64,000 bases of DNA from Xestospongia muta (Eukaryota; Porifera; Demospongiae; Haplosclerida; Petrosiidae). How positions within the stretch are numbered: position 1 is the first letter of the stretch; each line of letters starts with the position of its first letter. The DNA lies in assembly GCA_963693285.1 (NCBI GenBank), contig OY848931.1, positions 4,444,079 through 4,508,078 of the forward strand, read 5' to 3'. Both the position numbers and the translations under genes were made by a program. A model generated the notes under the pieces. The model made no database searches, was not told where the DNA came from, and was given only the letters and a program-made list of their open reading frames with translations. This document shows positions 36,336-47,231 of the stretch, piece by piece.

Positions 36336-36971
36336 TGTCAACTAATTGGTAAATTACAATTCAAAGTATTTATGGAATTATTAATTATGTTCATTTGTGT
36401 TGGAGGTTACTTTAAGCAAGTTTATTTAATTTGTCACTCTCAAAAGTTGCATACAATAACAGAATAAAACAATGTCAAATAGTTGTACTGATAAAGTTAA
36501 CATGTGGTCTAAAACAATGTGTGAGGTGAAAAGATAAAAACAACTACTAAATCTTTGGAGACAAGTCTTAATATCCCTATATTAAATGGTCTCTACAGTA
36601 AGAATTATTCATAATCAGGGAGTAGTTACAGTGGTATTTATAACAAGTTATAGAAAGAACAAATGATCATGACGGCAATGATGAAATATAATTTTTAACT
36701 AAAGTTGAGTCAACAGTAGATTAGACTAAATGTCATATATATATTCTTCATTATCATGTCAGTAACTATGTACTGTAATACATTCATATGCTAACAATTC
36801 AGTTCAAAAGTTGTTCATCATTTGGGAAAAGATAAAATTGTGTTATTACATTTGGAACATGCGATAATTGTTATCTAAAGTAACATGTTCTGTAATTCTA
36901 TGATAGTCACTAACTCTTATGTCAACATGTTCTACATTTTTTTACATATCAGACACTCATCTACTACAGTC
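36336..36971. other. Spacer with class C-type 3' flank
   Basis: Matches the flank after the 24030 and 28812 genes (TTTATTTAATTTGTCACTCT; CAACAGTAGATTAGACTAAA). It has a private ~90-bp insertion near 36512-36600. It provides another uninterrupted reference for the TTAA insertion site. No gene seen. Confidence 0.6.
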
Positions 36972-37104
36972 TATAAAAGGAGGACTACACTCACTTGTAG
37001 ATAATAGCAAATAAGATATCTCTACCTGAGATATAAATACCTCCTCCTCAACTATAATATCTTCTGTTCAACATCACATCAACTACTAACTACTACTCCT
37101 CATT
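36972..37104 (+). promoter_or_regulatory. Class A/C core promoter and 5' leader
   Basis: TATAAAAGG at 36972-36980, AGGACTACACTCACTTGTAG and leader, 133 bp before the ATG. Confidence 0.73.
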
Positions 37105-37990
37105 ATGAACACAATGTCCCTCCTCCTGTGTGTAGTAGTAGCTCTGTTCTATTCTACTGCTCTTGTCAATGGAAACTGTCCTGATGATGATCCATTCTCG
37201 TCACCTTTCTATAAAAATGTCAATGTTAGTGCTGCTATAGGTCAGTTATTTCTTGATTCCAAGTGTGACATCATATTTATTTTAATAGAATGTCCTATAG
37301 CTCGTGATTGTAAAGCATGGCTTGAAGCTGGTGTTAACAAGAGTGGTATCTATCCTATCAAACCTGATAATAAAGGAAGTGCCTTTCAAGTAACACTATA
37401 CAATAATGGTATATACTATTAGAGGTCTCTCTCTACAGGTCTATTGTGATATGGAGACTGATGGTGGTGGATGGACTGTTTTTCAGAGGAGACAAGATGG
37501 ATCTGTTGACTTTTATCGTAATTGGGCTGACTATGAAAATGGTTTTGGTAACCTTACTGGAGAATTTTGGTTAGGTTTGAGTAAAATGCATCGTCTTACA
37601 CCAGATGGAACAAACATTCTACGAATTGACCTTGATGACTGTGAAAGTAACACAGCTTATGCTCAATATAATGAATTTGAGATATTAGATATCACTGCTA
37701 AGTATGCACTTGTTGTACAAGGTTACTCTGGTACAGCTGGAGATTCTCTGAATTATCAAAACATCATGAGGTTTTCAACAAAAGATAAAGATCATGACAT
37801 TCATCGAGATTGGCATTGTGCACAAATTAATCAAGGTGGTTGGTGGTTTAGTGCATGTTACAATTCACATTTAAATGCTCCTTACATACCCGGGTGTAAC
37901 ACTAATGATTGGAATGGTATTATTTGGTATCATTGGAAGGGGAAAAAATACTCTCTCAAGTTTACAGAGATGAAAGTTCGTCGAAAATAA
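37105..37990 (+). CDS. Secreted FBG lectin-like protein, class A with divergent core (subclass A2)
   Basis: Spliced as join(37105..37240,37289..37389,37439..37990), 262 aa, introns 48 and 49 nt. Exon 1 and promoter are class A (signal peptide; NVSAA). Exon 2 is 101 nt because PDNKGS replaces PDGDS. The FBG core begins as in class A, but its second half is a different lineage: DLDDCESNTAYAQYNEFEI, YALVVQGYSGTAGDSLN, a short loop, and RFSTKDKDHD with His at one calcium-loop position. It continues with HCA, GGWWFSAC, LNAPYIPGC, WYHWKG and TEMKVRRK. Extra cysteines appear (DDCES; IPGC). It looks like a class A head on an A2 core. Intact. Confidence 0.86.
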
Positions 37991-38712
37991 CTCAGTAGAA
38001 TCAAACTATAACAACTGATTAATACATTGTTATATTTGATATTTTATTACTATTGTTTGTTATGTTATAATAATTATTAAAACAATTAACTTTTAGTGCT
38101 ATATTAAAACATATATTGTAGTCTATTAACATTGAAGTGAATTAATCCAAATATTTAAACAACAAAAACTTGAACATATAACATTATGGATTTACAAGTA
38201 CATCACGAGTATTTATTGAGGATAAAGGACAAAATATAGAGTTTGTTATTGGTTATTGTTAAGCTCTGTTATCCAAACATATTTATTGGATCGTTTCAAT
38301 GTTTATTATAGTATACCAGTAATGTCCAGTATTTAGAGAACACACTTAAATAATTGTATATTTAAGTTAACTGGGGTTTTTGACATATTATGTCATTAAT
38401 GACTGTTGATTTATTAGTGTTGAACTATTAGTATTCAATATCTGTTAACTGTACTCACTCAAAATGACATCAAACTTATCTAGTGCTAGTTTATTTATAT
38501 TATTAAAAGTATACAATCAAAACTAACATACATGAGCTGACATTATACCAACAAGTAAATAAATTAATACAAAGTTTAGTATATTACAGAGTGCCCAAAA
38601 ACAGTGCAAGTACTTTATTATCTGAAATGTTATTAAAGCATATTGACATCTTTTAAATTCAGTAAGTTTGTGAGTGAGTTGTTATATTCATACACCTTCA
38701 AATGAAGTGAAT
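37991..38712. other. Spacer
   Basis: Begins with a 3' flank (GATTAATACATTGTTATATT; TTATAATAATTATTAAAACA) shared with the 39396 gene. The rest is unique AT-rich sequence. No gene seen. Confidence 0.55.
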
Positions 38713-38771
38713 TTATAAAGAAAGCACCACTGAATAATCGTCAGAACAACATTTAGAGGATAATAACTGAA

Positions 38772-39033
38772 ATGAAAATTACTAAGATGTTCTTGGTTAT
38801 AGAAGTTATAGTTTTGGTCTGTTCTACTGTCAATTGAAACGTCATGATGATTGTTCACTTCCTCCATTTTATCACAATACCAGTGTTAATTCCATTATAA
38901 GTTAGTTTCTATACTTATATAGTACATTGTGACTATTTCTTCTTCAATAGAATGTCCTATAGCTTGTGATTGTAAAGCATGGCTTGAAGCTGGTGTTAAC
39001 AAGAGTGGTATCTATCCTATCAAACCTTCCTCA
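38772..39033 (+). pseudogene. Class B FBG gene remnant (exons 1-2)
   Basis: A TATA-like TTATAAAG lies at about 38713. Exon 1 (38772 to about 38901) encodes MKITKMFLVIEVIVLVCSTV, but GGA has become TGA at the end of the signal peptide (GTC AAT TGA). Intron 1 is typical for class B. Exon 2 (from 38951) carries CPIACDCKAWLEAGVNKSG to PIKP, then diverges into a class A-type 3' flank. The FBG core is absent. The remnant marks the left edge of the class B part of the array. Confidence 0.8.
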
Positions 39034-39109
39034 AGTAAACTACCTTACAAAACTAACTTGTTTATACAGAATAGATTGTATCAGTTCTTTCCCATACACT
39101 CTATACATC

Positions 39110-39310
39110 TAGTGTAAGACATACTACAATAGCAAAGATAAACTGACTGTAACCTTCTCTTTGAAAAGTGTAGACAGTCAGATATTTATCAAGAAGAGGT
39201 TAGCAATGTCCCATGAACTTAATAGATACCACAATAGTCAAGATAAACTGATTGTAACCTTCTCTTTGTGTTCAGATATTAACCAATAAGAGGTCAATGA
39301 CCTCTAATGA
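39110..39310. repeat. Local tandem duplication in class A-type flank
   Basis: AAGATAAACTGACTGTAACC with CTTCTCTTTG at about 39135 recurs at about 39240, together with CAGATATTWAYCAAKAAGAGG. Two units of about 105 bp. Confidence 0.65.
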
Positions 39311-39331
39311 AATTAAACAAACAGAGAAAAG

Positions 39332-39395
39332 TATATAAAAAAATAGGAAGACCCATCAACCAGTGGCAAACAAGACTATCAAGAATAAAACAGCT
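39332..39395 (+). promoter_or_regulatory. TATA promoter of the 39396 gene
   Basis: TATATAAAAAAATAGG at 39332, about 64 bp before the ATG. The spacing is like class B promoters and unlike the 37105 gene, whose core is closest. Confidence 0.6.
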
Positions 39396-40282
39396 ATGAG
39401 TTATAGCACAATATTGCTGAATCTATTGTGTGTAATAGCCACTACCATTCTCATCATTACTGTAAATGGACAATGTCTTGATGATCCATATACATCACCT
39501 TTTTATAAAAGTGTCAATGTTAATGCTATAACAGGTCAGCTTGCTATTAAATAATCACTGTTTTAAAAGTTTTCTAGTAGAATGTCCTATAGCTCATGAT
39601 TGTAAAGCATGGCTTGAAGCTGGTGTTAACAAGAGTGGTATCTATCCTATCAAACCTGATGATAAAGGGAGTGCCTTTCAAGTAAAACTACAAAATTATG
39701 GTATATACTATTAGAAGTCTCTCTCTACAGGTCTATTGTGATATGGAGACTGATGGTGGTGGGTGGACTGTCTTTCAGAGGAGACAAGATGGATCTGTTG
39801 ACTTTTATCGTAATTGGGCTGACTATGAAAGAGGTTTTGGTAACCTTACTGGAGAATTTTGGTTAGGTTTGAGTAAAATGCATCGTCTTACACCAGATGG
39901 AGCAAACATTTTACGAGTCGATCTTGGAGACTGTGAAAATAACACAACTTATGCTCAATATAATGAATTTGAGATATTAGATGTCACTGCTAAATATGCA
40001 CTTGTTGTACAAGGTTACTCTGGTACAGCTGGAGATTCTCTGAATTATCATAACATCATGAGGTTTTCCACAAAAGATAAAGATCATGATACTCATCAAG
40101 ATTGGCATTGTGCACAACGTCATCAAGGTGGTTGGTGGTTTGGTGCATGTTACATCTCACACTTAAATGGTCCTTACATACCTGGGTGTAGCACTAATGA
40201 TTGGAATGGTATTATTTGGTATTATTCGAAAGGGAAAAACTACTCTCTTAAGTTTACAGAAATGAAAGTTCGTCGCAAGTAA
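39396..40282 (+). CDS. Secreted FBG lectin-like protein, subclass A2 with its own leader
   Basis: Spliced as join(39396..39534,39581..39681,39731..40282), 263 aa, introns 46 and 49 nt. I chose ATG 39396 (MSYSTILLNLLCVIATTILI, a good signal peptide) because upstream in-frame codons lack an ATG. After VNGQC the linker resembles class A (DDPYTSPFYKSVNVNA). Exon 2 encodes CPIAHDC and PIKPDDKGS. Exon 3 is about 90% identical by eye to the 37105 gene in the FBG core: RVDLGDCENNTTYAQYNEFE, RFSTKDKDHD, HCA, WWFGAC, LNGPYIPGC, TEMKVRRK. Intact; the leader differs from the 37105 gene, so the two genes share a core but not a signal exon. Confidence 0.85.
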
Positions 40283-41351
40283 CTCAGAAGTGTAAAACTA
40301 GAACAACTGATTAATACATTGATATATTTGACATTGTATTACTAGTGTTTGTTATGTTATAATAATTATTAAAACAATTAATTTTTTGTTATATTAAAAC
40401 ATACATTGTAGTCTATTAAGACTGAAGCCAATTAACCCAATTATTTAAACAACAAAATTTAACCACATACATTATGGTTTTACAATTACATTAGGAGTAC
40501 TTTGGAGACTTTGAAAACAACACAGGGTAAGAATAACTTCTACAGTATCAATATGTTCATTACAGAGAAAGTTTCATGTAAACTGTAATAGAGCTAGTTT
40601 CCTTTGCATTTACTTATTATGAATATGAAGTCAAAGACGTCTATTCTAAAACTTTGAAAAAGATTGGCCATACCAAATGGTAAAGAATTTGACTGTCATT
40701 TATTCGAAGGGTAATGTATTAAGACAATTTTTCTAATACCTTACTAATTACTAAAGTAGAGAGAATACAAAAGCTAATACCAAGCTAGCTAGCTATATAG
40801 AAGAAGCTTCAAAATTCAATTGGCCACACCCATCATCCTAGTGCTTAGGGTTAAGACTAATGTTCTTTGGCAGTTCAGCACTTTTATTGCCACATACAAC
40901 AATGCATAACAAAGGAATGGATACACGCACATACATAACACTTGGTCCAAAAAGATTATAGGACTGCCTGGCAGTAAAAAGACAAATTTTTTACTTTGAT
41001 CTTAACTAAATACAAAAGTAATTATTATTACCTATATACAGTCCAATATATAACTTAACACAAATTTATGACATATAAAAGTTACAAACAACATTTAAAT
41101 CAGACAGGTGGGTGTGATTTTGTACTTAACAAACATGACCCCATATCATTAGCATTTGTTGATGTACTTAACATGATCCATTAGTGACAAAGTTGATGGT
41201 AGTCTAAAATACCATTGTTCAAAACCATATTTGACATAATATTAACAAGATATAAATACTATATTGAAAGAGTTAAATCATGAAGACTCATATTGTGGGT
41301 GAGTCCGTTGTACAGTATATATATATACTTGTACACATTAAATGAAGTGGC
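40283..41351. other. Spacer with tiny FBG relic and start of the 6-kb unit
   Basis: Begins with the A2 3' flank. At about 40500-40526 it reads CTTTGGAGACTTTGAAAACAACACAG-like sequence, a 26-bp relic of an FBG exon. From about 40850 the sequence matches the left part of the repeated class B unit (GGCAGTTCAGCACTTTTATT; CAATATATAACTTAACACAA). No gene seen. Confidence 0.6.
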
Positions 41352-41412
41352 TATATAAAAGAAAGCACTGTTGAGTAATTATCAGAACAAGAACGAGAAG
41401 ATAACAACTGAA
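41352..41412 (+). promoter_or_regulatory. Class B core promoter
   Basis: CTATATAAAAGAAAGCACTG with the TATA at 41352, about 61 bp before the ATG. Preceded by the conserved AAGACTCATATTGTGGGTGA block. Shared by all class B genes and unrelated to the class A/C promoter. Confidence 0.72.
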
Positions 41413-42316
41413 ATGAAAATTACAAAGATTTTCTTGATTATAGCAGTTATAGCTTTGGTCTGTTCTACTGTCAATGGAACTTGTCATGATGATTGTTCAC
41501 TTCCTCCATTTTATCACAATACCAGTGTTAATTCCATCATAAGTTAGTTTCTATATTTATATAGTACATTGTGACTATTTCTTCTTCCATAGAATGTCCT
41601 ATAGCTTGTGATTGTAAAGCATGGCTTGAAGCTGGTGTTAACAAGAGTGGTATCTATCCTATCAAACCTGATGAAGACAGTCCCTTTCAAGTTAAGAGTA
41701 TAGACCATTTGTATAAATAATTAATTATCTCTCTCTACTAGGACTACTGTGATATGGAGACTGATGGTGGTGGGTGGACTGTCTTTCAGAGGAGACAAGA
41801 TGGATCTATTGACTTAATCGTAATTGGACTGACTATGAAAGAGGTTTTGGTAACCTTAGTGGAGAATTTTGGCTAGGCTTAAGTAAACTACATCGCCTTA
41901 CACGATATGGAATACATACTCTACGAGTATGTCTTGGAGACTTTGAAAACAACACAGCTTATGCCCAGTACTCTGCATTCACTGTTGGAGATTATCTTAC
42001 TAAGTACACAATTATTGTAGGAGGATACTCTGGTACTACTGGAGATGCACTTATTACTAATGAAAATAAGCCTTATTTTATCAATAATGGTATGAAATTT
42101 TCTACTAAGGACAACGAGAATGACAACCATGGTAGTCTACATTGTGCTGCACATACTAAAGAAGGCTGGTGGTTTAATGCCTGCTTTCAATCCCACCTCA
42201 ATGGAACCTACTATCATGGAGGATCTGTTCCTACGTGGAATGGAATAATTTGGTATGACTGGAAAGGTGATAGCTACTCCCTGAAATTTACTGAGATGAA
42301 AGTTCGTCGCAACTAA
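41413..42316 (+). pseudogene. Class B FBG gene with a one-base frameshift
   Basis: Exons 41413..41542, 41593..41690 and 41742..42316. The signal peptide MKITKIFLIIAVIALVCSTV, the CHDDCSLPPF linker and exon 2 (CPIACDC) are intact. In exon 3 GACTTTAATCG has become GACTTAATCG (about 41811-41820), so one T is lost and the frame ends shortly after. All downstream sequence is open in the original frame: [48 protein letters not shown]. Exon 3 also begins DYCDM rather than VYCDM. With only one lesion this could be a sequencing error over a working gene. Confidence 0.75.
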
Positions 42317-42642
42317 CACAATTTCCTTGATAAAGTTCTATTGATTGTAATACAAACCTTGATAATTATCCTTTTTATTAAATAGAAATTGAACAGTCAA
42401 TATGGCATTGTTAATTTAATTTTGTATTGTATTAATTTGTTCAATAGCATTACATGGTACTCTTGTTGTCCTTTTAAATTCAAATTCAATCACTTTCTAA
42501 ACACTAAAGCAATAGTCAATGTTATTTTTGGGATATAGTTTACAGAAATTTGTTATATCAACTGATAACTTCCTGTCACATGACTGTTATCATAACTAAC
42601 TTCATACTAAAAGACTCCTGTAGACACCCATCTACTACAGTC

Positions 42643-42750
42643 TATAAAAGTCACTTGTAGACACTAGCAAATACACTACTACTACCTCAAAGATACATAC
42701 CTCCTCCTCGACTATCACATCTTCTGTTCAACATCACATCATCTACTAAA
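42643..42750 (+). promoter_or_regulatory. Class A/C promoter and leader without its gene, facing an inverted class C fragment
   Basis: TATAAAAG at 42643 with ACTACAGTC before it, then a slightly shortened leader (CACTTGTAGACACTAGCAAA; CTCCTCGACTATCACATC). At CTACTAA the leader stops matching and runs into antisense class C exon 3. The same arrangement recurs at 48459. Confidence 0.72.
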
Positions 42751-42751
42751 A

Positions 42752-42843
42752 CAGGTAGCACCAGACTCGGACATATCAAGATATCCCACTCTAGTCCAAC
42801 CACCTTTACCATCACAATGGATACCCGTCATATCACAGTAGAT
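42752..42843 (-). pseudogene. Class C exon 3 fragment, inverted
   Basis: Read on the minus strand it encodes YCDMTGIHCDGKGGWTRVG and then YLDMSESGAT, the first ~30 residues of class C exon 3. It stops at the codons for CPTG. The plus-strand array promoter directly upstream would transcribe it as antisense to class C mRNAs. Confidence 0.8.
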
Positions 42844-44244
42844 CAAATCAAAGAAGCCATTTCCATTAAGAACTTAATAAAACTCTGACGTAGCAACTAT
42901 GTTATCTTGACATGATTTGACTTCAGTGTGTTGAATATGAAAGTGGGAGATATTTTCCAAAGACTTTATCAATTTATTAGAGAGGAGTTCATTATTTTGT
43001 CACACGCTACATCATCGCTATCTATACAGTATGATATAGATACAGTGTCATTGACTCTTTCTTTAGTTGTATATAGTTCTGTCTTGAAAGAAAGCTGATC
43101 TCCTATGTCAGTTAATAACAACACTTTAATCAGACAAGTTGGTGTAACCTTGTGATAAACAAAATGTGTCATCATTAGCAGTTGTTGACTTTTGTAATGC
43201 TAACCATTAGTGGTAAAGCTCTAGAATCTTTTAGCAACAACATTTTATTAGAATAATAACGAATACTAAATTAGTCCTAATATACAAAATTAATGTACAT
43301 TTATACCCATATGTCTGTTTAAAGTGTTCCTTGTAACTTATAACTGTTATGTACTGTATAATGGAAAATAGTCATAAAGAGTTAATTTGGCCATTTGGTC
43401 ATTATCAAAGTAATAACATTGATAAAAAACATACTTTGACACTGGCTAAATGGCCAAATTAACTCTTTATGAGTATTTTCCATTATACAGTATATAACAT
43501 TTACAAATGACAGTTCAATCAGACACGTGGGTGTGATTTTGCGACCAACTAGCTAACATAACACCATTACCATTTGTTGATTTAAAAATATAATCCATTA
43601 GCGACAAAGCTGTTAGCAGTCTTAAATGATTATTGTAAATTAATCTCTTTTGACATAATGTAACTGGATATAAAATACCACATTGGAAAAAAATAATAAT
43701 GAAAACTAAATTCACATCCATCATTGTAGTGCTTGAGGTTAAGGCTATGTTTGTTGGCAATTCAGCACTTTTATTGTCACATACAACAATATAAAACAAA
43801 GGGAATGAACATAAATATATATGTGTGGTTCAAAGATTAGGGGACTGTCTGGCATGTTTCGAGTGCCATGCAGTAAAAAGACAAGATCTCTTCATTTGAT
43901 CTCAACTAAGTACAAAAGTAATTATTATTATCTATATACAAACCAACATATAATTTAACACAAATTTATTACATACAAAAGTTACAAACAACAATTCAAT
44001 CAGACAGGTGGGTGTGACTTTGTACTTAACAAACATGAACCCATTATCTGTTGATTTATTTAACATGATCCATTAGTGACAAAGTTGATGGTAGTCTAAA
44101 AGACTATTGTTAAAAACCATCTCTGACATAATTTAACAGAATATAAATAAATACCATACAGGAAAAATTTAATCATGAAGACTCATATTGTGGGTGAGTC
44201 ATTGTACAGTTTATATATACTTGTACACTTTCAATTGAAGTGGC
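42844..44244. other. Unit spacer with hairpin
   Basis: Contains an open stretch at about 42930-43100 that is conserved in the second unit (48745-48936), the long hairpin at 43346-43498 listed separately, and the class B upstream blocks (CAATCAGACAGGTGGGTGTG; AAGACTCATATTGTGGGTGA). No recognisable gene. Confidence 0.6.
43346..43498. repeat. Long inverted repeat (hairpin), copy 1
   Basis: Left arm starts GTTATGTACTGTATAATGG and ends TTATCAAAGTA. The right arm, TACTTTGACACTGGCTAAAT to CCATTATACAGTATATAAC, is its near-perfect complement. Arms are about 67 nt with a loop of about 19 nt. A MITE-like foldback element or source of hairpin RNA. Confidence 0.85.
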
Positions 44245-44321
44245 TATATAAAAGAAAGCACTGTTGAGTAATCATCAGAACAACATTTAGAAGGTACCAA
44301 CTGAAGTAAAAAAATACAAAG
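44245..44321 (+). promoter_or_regulatory. Class B core promoter
   Basis: TATATAAAAGAAAGCACTG from 44245. The class B start codon ATGAAAATTAC has become AAGTAAAAAAATAC here, so translation is expected at the next in-frame ATG, 44322. Confidence 0.7.
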
Positions 44322-45194
44322 ATGTTCTTGATTATATCGGTTATAGCTTTGGTCTGTTCTACTGTCAATGGAAACTGTCCTGATGGTTTACTTCCTCCAT
44401 TTTATCACAATACTGATGTTAATTCCATCATAAGTTAGTTTCTATACTTATATAGTACATTGTGACTATTTCTTCTTCCATAGAATGTCCTATAGCTTGT
44501 GATTGTAAAGCATGGCTTAAAGCTGGTTTTAAAAAGAGTGGTATCTATCCTATAAAACCTGATGAAGACAGTGCCTTTCATGTAGAGTATAGACAATTTG
44601 TATAAATAATTATTTATCTCTGTCTACTAGGTCTACTGTGATATGGAGACTGATGGTGGTGGATGGACTGTCTTTCAGAGGAGACAAGATGGATCTGTTG
44701 ACTTTTATCGTAATTGGGTTGAATATGAGGAAGGTTTTGGTAACCTTACTGGAGAATTTTGGTTAGGATTGAGTAAAATCCATCATCTTACACCAGATGG
44801 AGCGAACACTCTACGAGTGGATCTTGGAGACTTTGAAAACAACACAGCTTATGCCCAGTACTCTACATTCAGTATTGGAGATTGTTTTACTGAGTACACA
44901 CTTAATGTAGGAAGATACTCTGGTACTGCTGGAGATGAAATAACTGCTGGTCATATCCTCAATGGCATGAAATTCTCTACTAAAGACAACGACAATGATA
45001 ATCATTATCGTGGTGATTCATGTGCCATAAAGTACAAAGGAGCCTGGTGGTTTAATAACTGTATGCAATCTCATCTCAATGCACCTTACCATCCCAATGG
45101 ACCTGTTAATTGGTTTAGTGGAATAGTGTGGTATACTTGGAAAGGTGGTAAATACTCACTCAAGTTTACAGAGATGAAAGTTCGCCGCAATTAA
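44322..45194 (+). CDS. Secreted FBG lectin-like protein, class B
   Basis: Spliced as join(44322..44433,44484..44581,44631..45194), 257 aa, introns 50 and 49 nt. The usual class B start is lost, so the signal peptide is the shortened MFLIISVIALVCSTVNG. The linker NCPDGLLPPFYHNTD differs from other class B genes (CHDDCS), leaving one N-terminal cysteine instead of two. Exon 2 (CPIACDCKAWLKAGFKKSG) ends in a His codon at the splice site. The FBG core is complete: [38 protein letters not shown] (extra Cys), loop EITAGHIL, FSTKDNDND, SCA, WWFNNC, LNAPY, WYTWKG, MKVRRN. Exon 3 is identical by eye to that of the 50309 gene. Confidence 0.85.
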
Positions 45195-45884
45195 CTTAAT
45201 CAACAGAACTCATTGAATACGCATTTACAAACCCAGCTATGTAATTAACATTAACAATTATACTAAATCAAACTAAATGAACATTGAAGACTCAACATCA
45301 GTTTGATCATTTTAATTAATTGTTCATTAGTGTGACATTATTGCTGCCTTTTTAAAATATAATGAACAAATAAAAATTTATAAAAATTAATGAATTATTG
45401 GGATACTGTGTAACATACAAAAACATCACAAAAAACTGTACACTCCTGATATCATGTATCACAATGACCTTATAAATATTATCCTGAAACTGGCTGTTGG
45501 TAAATATCCTAATATATTTTATTTTATTTCTTTGTTCTCAACGACCTACAAAAGTAATTATTATTACCTATACACAGACAATATAACATAAGTTTGTTAC
45601 ATACAAAAGTTACAAACAACACTTCAATCAGACAGGTGGGTGTGACTTTGTGCTTAACAAACATGACACTATTAGCATTTGTTGATTTACTTAACATGGT
45701 CCATTAGCAGTAAAGTTGCTAACAGTCTAATCTTAAAGACTATTCCACATAAAGTTCTTCTGACATAATGTAACTACATACATATAAACTCTATATTGGA
45801 AAAAAATTAATAATGAAGACTAAATTTGTCTCATTATCATATTGTGGGTGAGTTGTTGTATGCATACATCTTCAAATGAGTAGC
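45195..45884. other. Class B 3' flank and spacer
   Basis: Identical to 51182 onward until about 45501, then similar. Contains the class B upstream blocks leading to the pseudogene promoter at 45885. No gene seen. Confidence 0.6.
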
Positions 45885-45952
45885 TATATAAAAAAGAACC
45901 ATTGAGTAGTCATCACAACAACAAATAGAAGATAATAACTGAAGTAAATAAC

Positions 45953-46447
45953 ATGCTCTTAATTATAGCAGTTATAGCTTTGGTCTATTCTACTGTCAAT
46001 GGAACTTGTCGTGATGACTGTTCACTTCTTTCATTTTATCACAATACCACTGTTAATTCCATCATAAGTTAGTTTCTATACGTATATAGTAAGTACATAG
46101 TGACTATTTCTTCTTCTATAGAATGTCCTATAGCTCATGATGGTAAGAATTTTGGCAAGGCATGACTAAAATCCTTCAGCTTGCACCAGATAGAATGAAC
46201 ACTCCAAGATTGGATCTCAATGATTTTGAAAGTAACACAACTTGTGTCCAGTACTCTATATTCGGTATTTGAGATGATCTTACTAAGTACACACTTATGT
46301 AGGAGGATACAGTGGTACTGCTGGAGATGGACTAATTACTCATAGCATTCAAATTTTTTTAACACAATGGTATGAAGTTTCTACTAAAGACAAAAACAAC
46401 GATAATCATAGTCATGGTGGTTCATGTGCCACAGACTTTAAAGAATC
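45953..46447 (+). pseudogene. Decayed class B FBG gene, copy 1 (truncated)
   Basis: TATA (CTATATAAAAAAGAACC) at 45885. Exon 1 from 45953 keeps a signal-peptide reading (MLLIIAVIALVYSTVNG) and CRDDCS. Exon 2 breaks off after CPIAHDG and continues in the middle of exon 3 (AAGGCATGACTAAAATCC). The core has stops and shifts (GGTATTTGAGATG; ACACTTATGTAGG) and ends at about 46447, where it meets unrelated flank. An older loss than the 41413 gene. Confidence 0.82.
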
Positions 46448-47170
46448 TTTCAATTACATGTTGAAAAGATTTTAGCAAGATAACAACTATTCATTAATAC
46501 TCTAATCTATACATTAAACAAAAAAAACATATGTACAATGATCACACTATCAAGGAATTAAAGTGAACCCAGCTGTATTATTATATAGTAGGTTTATACT
46601 TTAACATAACACCATTACCATTTGTTTATTTAAAAACATGATCCATTAGAGCCAAAGCTGTTTGCAGTGTTATATGACTATTATAAATTAATCTCTTTTG
46701 ACATAATATACAATATAAAACAAAGGGAATGGACATAAATATATACATGTGGTCCAAAAAATTGATTATAGGACTACCTGACACATTTCAAGTGCCAGGC
46801 AGTAAAAAGACAAGATCTATTTCTTTGATCTCAACTAAGTACAAAAGTAATTATTATTATCTATATACAGACCAATATATTATTTAACACAAATTTGTTA
46901 CATATAAAAGTTACAAACAATACTTTAATCAAACAGGTGGGTGTGACTTTGTACTGAACAAACATGACACCATTAGCTCTTGATTTATTTAACATGATCC
47001 ATTAGTGACAAAGTTGATGGTAGTCTAAAAGACTATTGTTCAAAACCATATTTGACATTATGTAAGAAGATATAAATACCACACAAAAAAAATTAAATCA
47101 CAAAGACTCATTTTGTGGGTGAGTCCATTGTACAGTTTATATATACTGGTACACATTTAAATGAAGTGGC
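46448..47170. other. Unit spacer
   Basis: Matches 52766-53489 of the next unit (CACACTATCAAGGAATTAAA; ATTGATTATAGGACTACCTG; CAAACAGGTGGGTGTGACTT). No gene seen. Confidence 0.6.
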
Positions 47171-47231
47171 TATATAAAAGAAAGCACTGTTGAGTAATTA
47201 TCAGAACAAGAACTAGAAGATAATAACTAAA
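47171..47231 (+). promoter_or_regulatory. Class B core promoter
   Basis: TATATAAAAGAAAGCACTG from 47171, 61 bp before the ATG. Confidence 0.72.
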
